From positions 1-6,107 of the forward strand of contig JAUIHC010000191.1 of NCBI GenBank assembly GCA_030432455.1: a stretch of DNA of 6,107 nucleotides, written 5' to 3'. Shown in pieces: positions 1 to 6,107 of the stretch. The DNA comes from Phycisphaerae bacterium. GTDB lineage: Bacteria > Planctomycetota > Phycisphaerae > Phycisphaerales > SM1A02. The position numbers were made by a program, and so were the translations under genes. The notes beneath the pieces were generated by a model that made no database searches, was not told where the DNA came from, and saw only the letters and a program-made list of their open reading frames with translations. The first letter of the stretch is position 1; the number at the start of each line of letters is the position of its first letter.

Positions 1-2183
1 GCGGTGGCGCCGAGCACCACCGCCACCTCGCTGAGGTTGCAGGACAGCAGGTAGTGGACGAATCGACGGATGTTCTGATCGATGACGCGACCGTGCCGGA
101 TGGCCCGGACGATCGAGGCGAAGGCGTCGTCCTGCAGCACCATGTCCGCAGCCTCGCGGGCGACCGCGGTGCCTCGACGGCCCATGGCGACACCGATGTC
201 GGCCTGTCGAAGGGCGGGCGCATCGTTCACCCCGTCGCCGGTCATCGCGACGATCGAGCCGGCGCGTTGATGCAGACGGATGATCTCGATCTTCTGGGCC
301 GGATCGACGCGGGCGAAGACCGACGCGTGGCGACATCGGGCGTCGTGGCGGTGATCGTCCGGCCGGAAGTCCCCGCCCAGCACGACCGCGTCGTCGGAGG
401 CGTCCGGGGCGAGGATGCCGAGGTCGAGCGCGATCCGCCGGGCGGTGCCGGGGTGGTCGCCGGTCGCCATCACCACCCGAAGCCCGGCGTGTCGGCAGTG
501 TTCGAGGGCCGCGGCCACGTCGCGTCGCGGCGGATCGCGGAGGGCGACGAGTCCGAGCAGGACGAGATCCCGATCGACGGGGTCCTCGACATCGGTGATC
601 GATCCGGTCGCGACCGCGAGCACCCGCAGTCCGTCGGCCGCGAGTCGATCGGCGCGGTCGAGCCATGACCGATGATCGTCGTCGGTCAGCCGGCGGTCGC
701 CCGAGCCGGTGCGGATCGACGTGCAGGACGGCACGATCGACTCGGCCGCCCCCTTCGCCGCGATCCGGAACCGCGACTCGCCGCCGTGCACCGTGATCAT
801 CCGACGCGTGGCCGGATCGAAGGGCTCCTCCCGCCGCTCGGGATTCGCGGCGAGCAGACGGGATCGGTCGATGCCCGCCTCGTCCGCGGCGACGAGCATC
901 GCGATCTCCAGCGGATCGCCGGGTCGGTCGTCCCCGGCGTCTCCGGCACTCGGGAGGGCCGCGTTGTTGCAGAGCGCCATCGTCTCGTGCATCTCGATGC
1001 GGACTCGGTCGAGTTCGGACGGGACCACGGGTGGCGGCGTCCCCGTGCCGTCCGCGGCCCCAAGGTCGATCGGGCCGTCGGCGAGTTCGAACCGCACGAC
1101 CCGCATCCGGTTCTCGGTGAGCGTGCCGGTCTTGTCCGCGATGATGACGCTCGTGGCGCCGAGCACCTCGACCGCGGCCAGCCGCTTCACGAGGGCGTGA
1201 TGCCGGGCCAGTCGCCAGAGTCCGCGGGCGAGCGCGACGGTCGCGACGATCGGCAATCCCTCGGGAATCGCCGCCACCGCCAGAGCCACGCCGATCTCCA
1301 GCATCTCCAGCACCGGCCGCCCCCGGGCCACGCCGAGGACGATCGTCAGCACCGTGATCCCGAGCACCAGCCAGAGCAGGCGGGCTCCGAGTCGTTCCAG
1401 TCGTCGTTCCAGCGGCGTGGTCGTGTCCTCCGCCGTCGCGGTCAGATGCGCGACCCGGCCGACCTCGGTCTGCATCCCGATCGCCACCACCACCGCCCGC
1501 CCGGAGCCGCGAATGATGCGAGTGCCCCGGTGCAGCATGCAGCGCCGATCGGAGGCGGGGGTGTCGGCCGGGACCGGGTCGATCGATCGGGAGACCGACT
1601 CGCTCTCGCCGGTCAGCATCGATTCGTCCACCGCGAGCGTGTTCGACTCGATGATCCGGGCGTCCGCGGCCACGATGTCTCCGCCCTCCACGATCACCAG
1701 ATCGCCGATCACGAGCGACTCGTCGTCGATCATCCGATCCACGCCGTCGCGTCGCACCCGGACCTGCGCTCGTCCGAGCGACCGGAGCGCTTCCATCGAG
1801 CGGACCGCCCGCCATTCCGCGGTGAACCCGATCACGGCGTTGATCGCGAGCACCAGCCCGATCGCGGTCGCCTCGAGCCGAAGTCCGAGGACGAGTGACG
1901 CCACGGCGGCCGCGGCGAGAATGATCACCACCGGACCGCGGAACTGGTCGATCACGATCCGGCCGATCGGGCGGCGTCGGCGGACGGCGAGTCGGTTCGG
2001 TCCGTGCCGTGCCAGACGCTCGGAGGCGTCCGACTCGGTGAGGCCTCGGTCGGGATCGGTGTGGAGACCGCTCACCACCGCCGCCGCCGAACCGGCCCAC
2101 GGGGCCGTGATCGATCCGGGATCGGTCGCGTCTCCCGAGTCGTCGGGGCGGGCGGTAGTCTGGACGGGGATGGTCGCGATCAT
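1..2183 (-). CDS. P2A-type (SERCA-like) cation-transporting P-type ATPase, 3' end cut by window edge
   Basis: This is an inner-membrane ATP-driven cation pump, most likely exporting Ca2+ from the cytoplasm; the C-terminal part lies outside the window. Translating the minus strand from ATG at 2183 gives 727 codons without a stop. An N-terminal cation-ATPase domain (about residues 35-70) is followed by membrane helices near 84-101 and 104-122. The actuator loop carries TGES (191-194). Helices near 268-287 and 293-318 follow, the latter with PEGLP (307-311). Next come the phosphorylation motif DKTGTLTEN with Asp350, the nucleotide-site KGA (477-479) and the hinge TGDGVNDAP (648-656). The sequence ends inside M5. 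Glu308 in M4 and Asn716/Glu719 in M5 match the SERCA calcium ligands Glu309, Asn768 and Glu771 as I recall them. There is no heavy-metal domain and no CPC motif, which argues against a P1B metal pump. No Shine-Dalgarno site precedes the ATG; an in-frame GTG near 2222 is an alternative start. The family call is firm; Ca2+ is inferred, and Mg2+ or Mn2+ remains possible. Confidence 0.95.
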   Translation of the reverse strand, partial: MIATIPVQTTARPDDSGDATDPGSITAPWAGSAAAVVSGLHTDPDRGLTESDASERLARHGPNRLAVRRRRPIGRIVIDQFRGPVVIILAAAAVASLVLGLRLEATAIGLVLAINAVIGFTAEWRAVRSMEALRSLGRAQVRVRRDGVDRMIDDESLVIGDLVIVEGGDIVAADARIIESNTLAVDESMLTGESESVSRSIDPVPADTPASDRRCMLHRGTRIIRGSGRAVVVAIGMQTEVGRVAHLTATAEDTTTPLERRLERLGARLLWLVLGITVLTIVLGVARGRPVLEMLEIGVALAVAAIPEGLPIVATVALARGLWRLARHHALVKRLAAVEVLGATSVIIADKTGTLTENRMRVVRFELADGPIDLGAADGTGTPPPVVPSELDRVRIEMHETMALCNNAALPSAGDAGDDRPGDPLEIAMLVAADEAGIDRSRLLAANPERREEPFDPATRRMITVHGGESRFRIAAKGAAESIVPSCTSIRTGSGDRRLTDDDHRSWLDRADRLAADGLRVLAVATGSITDVEDPVDRDLVLLGLVALRDPPRRDVAAALEHCRHAGLRVVMATGDHPGTARRIALDLGILAPDASDDAVVLGGDFRPDDHRHDARCRHASVFARVDPAQKIEIIRLHQRAGSIVAMTGDGVNDAPALRQADIGVAMGRRGTAVAREAADMVLQDDAFASIVRAIRHGRVIDQNIRRFVHYLLSCNLSEVAVVLGAT

Positions 2184-2260
2184 GGCGGGATCACGACATC
2201 GTTCACGGGACGGAGAGATCACGCCATCGGGCGGAATCCCCGAAGCTCTGGAGGCACCGG
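2184..2260. promoter_or_regulatory. Divergent intergenic spacer between the ATPase and the methyltransferase
   Basis: These 77 bases separate the start codons of two divergently read genes, so the promoters of both must lie here or inside the opposite gene. I see no convincing -35/-10 pair on either strand; the stretch is GC-rich throughout. A short inverted repeat, ATGGCG (2182-2187) and CGCCAT (2222-2227), is present but has only a six-base arm and overlaps the ATPase start. The regulatory assignment rests on position only. Confidence 0.4.
2250..2254 (+). promoter_or_regulatory. Shine-Dalgarno site of the FkbM methyltransferase
   Basis: GGAGG lies six bases before the GTG at 2261. This is the best ribosome-binding site in the window and fixes the non-ATG start of the methyltransferase. 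Confidence 0.75.
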
Positions 2261-3049
2261 GTGCCACTGATCAGCACGAGGACGCTTCAGGAACGGGTGG
2301 GCTTCGTTCGTGCGACGGGGCTCTCGGGCTGCGTCGCACGACTCGCCTGCGCGGTCGATGGTCGCCCGCGGGCCGGCCGCTACCGGCATCCCGCCTTCGC
2401 TCATCCGCTCGAGATCCGGATCGGCACCACGGACTTCAAGGTCTCTCGGCAGTGGTCGGTGATGAACGAGGCGTGCTCGCGAGGCGAGGGATGCCGGCTC
2501 GTGGTGGATGCGGGCGCGAACATCGGGGCGAGCAGCCTTCGGCTCGCCGATCGCTTCCCGGGCAGTCGGGTCGTGGCGATCGAACTCGAGGAGGCGAATC
2601 ATCGGCTGCTGCAGCGAAACGCGGGAGTGAACCCGCGGATCGAGGTGCGGCACGCCGGACTCTGGTCGCGACCGGCGATGCTCCGCGTCGACAACACGCA
2701 CGGCGGCACCGCGTGGGCGCACTTCGCCGTCGAGGGAGGCGAGGCCGACGAGGTGGGCGTTCCCGGAATCACCGTGGATCGCATCCTCGAGGAGATGGCG
2801 TCGCATGGAATCGATCGGATCGATGTGCTCAAGATCGACATCGAGGGTGGTGAACTGGATGTCCTGCAGAGTTGCGACGCATGGATCGATCGCGTGGACG
2901 CGATCATGATCGAACTGCACGAGGACGACCGACCCGGGGCGACCGCCGCCTTCGAGCGGGCGGTTCGCGACTTCCCGCGGCGATGGACCGAGGGCGAGCT
3001 CGTCTGCGTGGCGCGGGCCGATGCGAGGATCCGCGAGCCCGGTTCGTAG
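2261..3049 (+). CDS. FkbM-family SAM-dependent methyltransferase
   Basis: This is a 262-residue class I methyltransferase of the FkbM type, a family that usually O-methylates sugars or secondary metabolites in the cytoplasm. The SAM-binding motif I reads VVDAGANIGASS (residues 81-92). The acidic end of the next strand is VAIELE with Glu108, and the family's C-terminal block DVLKIDIEGGE spans 188-198, with IMIELHE near 215-221 as the following strand. The roughly 60 residues before the core contain no obvious signal peptide or membrane helix. The GTG start is chosen because GGAGG lies six bases upstream and the core domain is then complete at both ends. No glycosyltransferase, polyketide or sugar-nucleotide gene is visible nearby, so the substrate cannot be inferred from context. 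The stop TAG lies 8 bases from the stop of the convergent peptidase gene. The family is well supported; the substrate is unknown. Confidence 0.92.
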   Translation: MPLISTRTLQERVGFVRATGLSGCVARLACAVDGRPRAGRYRHPAFAHPLEIRIGTTDFKVSRQWSVMNEACSRGEGCRLVVDAGANIGASSLRLADRFPGSRVVAIELEEANHRLLQRNAGVNPRIEVRHAGLWSRPAMLRVDNTHGGTAWAHFAVEGGEADEVGVPGITVDRILEEMASHGIDRIDVLKIDIEGGELDVLQSCDAWIDRVDAIMIELHEDDRPGATAAFERAVRDFPRRWTEGELVCVARADARIREPGS

Positions 3050-3057
3050 GCTGGAGG

Positions 3058-5382
<2,325 letters not shown>

Positions 5383-5596
5383 GGGAGGAGACCGGGGGAG
5401 CGGGCGGGGGATTCCAGGGGGTTCGCCTCGATGGCGAGGGAGGCCGGGGAATCAAGCGTATGGAAATCGTCGATCGGTTGGTACCATCCAGCGGCCGACC
5501 TCGCCATGCGGGCGGGGTCGGGTCGGCGTCGAGCGTCCCGAGCACCCGCGTCGATCGAATCCTCCACTCGGGCCAGCCCTTCGGACTCCGCCAGTC
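5383..5596. promoter_or_regulatory. Divergent intergenic spacer between the S9 peptidase and the RRM gene
   Basis: These 214 bases lie between two divergent start codons and should hold the promoters and 5' leaders of both genes. The only clearly less GC-rich patch is about 5451-5490, containing GTATGGAAATC and the palindrome GGTACC (5480-5485), which is the likeliest place for promoter elements. I could not place a credible -35/-10 pair with normal spacing on either strand. No Shine-Dalgarno site lies just before either start. No small gene with a convincing start or codon pattern was found here. Confidence 0.4.
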
Positions 5597-6107
5597 ATGA
5601 TCAGCATCTACGTCGGGAACCTTCCGTTCTCGGCCACCGAGGACGAGCTCACCGAGCTGTTCTCCCCGCACGGCACCGTGCATCGCGTCCATCTCGTGAC
5701 CGATCGAGAGACCGGTCGTCCCCGTGGCTTCGGATTCGTCGAGATGGACGACGATGAAGGTCGCGCCGCAGTCGCCGCGCTCAATGGCCACGACTTCGGT
5801 GGTCGGCCGCTGACCGTCAACGAGGCTCGTCCGCGAGAAGAACGCGGCGGCGGTGGTGGCTTCCGCGGTGGTGGTGGCGGTGGTGGTGGCGGCGGCGGCG
5901 GAGGTGGTGGCTTCCGACCTCGCGGCGAAGGCGGCGGGGGCGGCGGGTTCCGACCTCGCCGTGAAGGCGGCGGCGGCGGAGGCGGAGGCGGTGGCTTCCG
6001 TGGCGGCGGCGGCGGTGGTGGCGGTGGTGGTGGATTCCGCGGCGGTGGCGGCGGCCCCGGTGGTCCCGGCGGCGGTGGCGGCGGCGGCGGCGGCATGTTC
6101 GAGAAGG
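5597..6107 (+). CDS. RRM-type RNA-binding protein with glycine-rich tail, 3' end cut by window edge
   Basis: This protein should bind single-stranded RNA in the cytoplasm through one N-terminal RNA recognition motif (residues 2-78). RNP2 is IYVGNL (4-9) and RNP1 is RGFGFVEM (43-50); the aromatic residues that stack on RNA are Tyr5, Phe45 and Phe47. The LVTDRETGRPRGFGFVEM layout before and through RNP1 is typical of bacterial single-RRM proteins, such as the cyanobacterial Rbp group. After a short charged linker (PREER) a tail of almost pure glycine runs from residue 84 to 166, broken by Phe-Arg steps and two Pro residues (154, 157). It ends in MFEK at the window edge, so the true C-terminus is just outside or further on. 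The ATG at 5597 puts RNP2 at the usual distance from the N-terminus but has no Shine-Dalgarno site. Relatives are often induced by cold or stress; nothing here shows that directly. The target RNA is unknown. Confidence 0.95.
   Translation, partial: MISIYVGNLPFSATEDELTELFSPHGTVHRVHLVTDRETGRPRGFGFVEMDDDEGRAAVAALNGHDFGGRPLTVNEARPREERGGGGGFRGGGGGGGGGGGGGGGFRPRGEGGGGGGFRPRREGGGGGGGGGGFRGGGGGGGGGGGFRGGGGGPGGPGGGGGGGGGMFEK
5846..6094 (+). repeat. GGN-repeat tract coding a polyglycine tail with Phe-Arg punctuation
   Basis: About 83 codons are nearly all GGC or GGT, with a few GGA and GGG. Runs of 5 to 15 glycines are separated by TTC-CGN (Phe-Arg) at residues 89, 106, 118, 134 and 147. The mixing of synonymous glycine codons means this is not a pure trinucleotide repeat, which should make it more stable and suggests selection on the protein. 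The plus strand is strongly G-rich. Confidence 0.9.
5912..5983 (+). repeat. Two tandem 36-base units inside the glycine tail
   Basis: Units at 5912-5947 and 5948-5983 both begin TTCCGACCTCGC and continue with GAAGGCGGC at the same offset. They encode FRPRGEGGGGGG (residues 106-117) and FRPRREGGGGGG (118-129), differing by Gly to Arg at the fifth position. This looks like an in-frame duplication of a 12-residue unit. Confidence 0.8.

Noticed and set aside
2182..2227. Inverted repeat ATGGCG / CGCCAT in the divergent spacer as a possible operator
   Set aside because: The six-base arms are 34 bases apart, overlap the ATPase start codon, and are expected by chance in such GC-rich sequence.
54..2853. 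Long plus-strand frames (54-668, 672-1898, 1354-2853) over the ATPase and start of the methyltransferase
   Set aside because: They oppose a minus-strand frame holding all P-type ATPase motifs in order, or overlap the FkbM gene out of frame; their products are Arg/Ser-rich with no domain.
5608..6096. Proline-rich minus-strand frame opposite the RRM gene
   Set aside because: The polyproline is just the reverse complement of the GGN glycine tract; the plus strand holds a clear RRM.

Overview
The window is very GC-rich bacterial DNA with long spurious reading frames on the unused strands, a strong bias to G/C in third codon positions, and frequent GATC/CGATCG-type words. Four protein genes can be supported, and no RNA gene, CRISPR array, insertion sequence or integration site was seen. 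The gene content fits a planctomycete-like bacterium, perhaps of the Phycisphaerae: a secreted S9 peptidase of a type I associate with such bacteria, a bacterial RRM protein with a glycine-rich tail, little use of Shine-Dalgarno sites, and an orphan FkbM methyltransferase. This placement is inference from composition and gene style, not from a marker gene.

Layout from left to right. (1) Positions 1-2183, minus strand: the first 727 codons of a P2A (SERCA-like) P-type cation ATPase, whose C-terminal membrane part lies beyond the left edge. (2) Positions 2184-2260: a 77-base divergent spacer. (3) Positions 2261-3049, plus strand: an FkbM-family SAM-dependent methyltransferase with a GTG start and a clear Shine-Dalgarno site. 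(4) After a gap of only 8 bases, convergent: positions 3058-5382, minus strand, an exported S9 (DPP IV-like) serine peptidase with a complete Ser-Asp-His triad. (5) Positions 5383-5596: a 214-base divergent spacer. (6) Positions 5597-6107, plus strand, cut by the right edge: an RRM-type RNA-binding protein with a long glycine-rich tail.

The most interesting observation is in the S9 peptidase. Between its signal peptide and its beta-propeller lies a stretch of about 70 residues that aligns without gaps over 42 residues to the beta domain of the human von Hippel-Lindau protein (pVHL). Four of the five residues that form the hydroxyproline-binding pocket of pVHL are kept (Trp88, Tyr98, His115, Trp117 equivalents) and Ser111 is replaced by Thr. 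A hydroxyproline-recognition module joined to an exported prolyl-oligopeptidase-family enzyme suggests a protein that binds and cuts hydroxyproline-containing peptides. That function is a hypothesis.

The four genes do not form an evident pathway. They are arranged as two divergent pairs that meet in one tight convergent junction, so each is probably transcribed on its own or as the first gene of a unit running out of the window.
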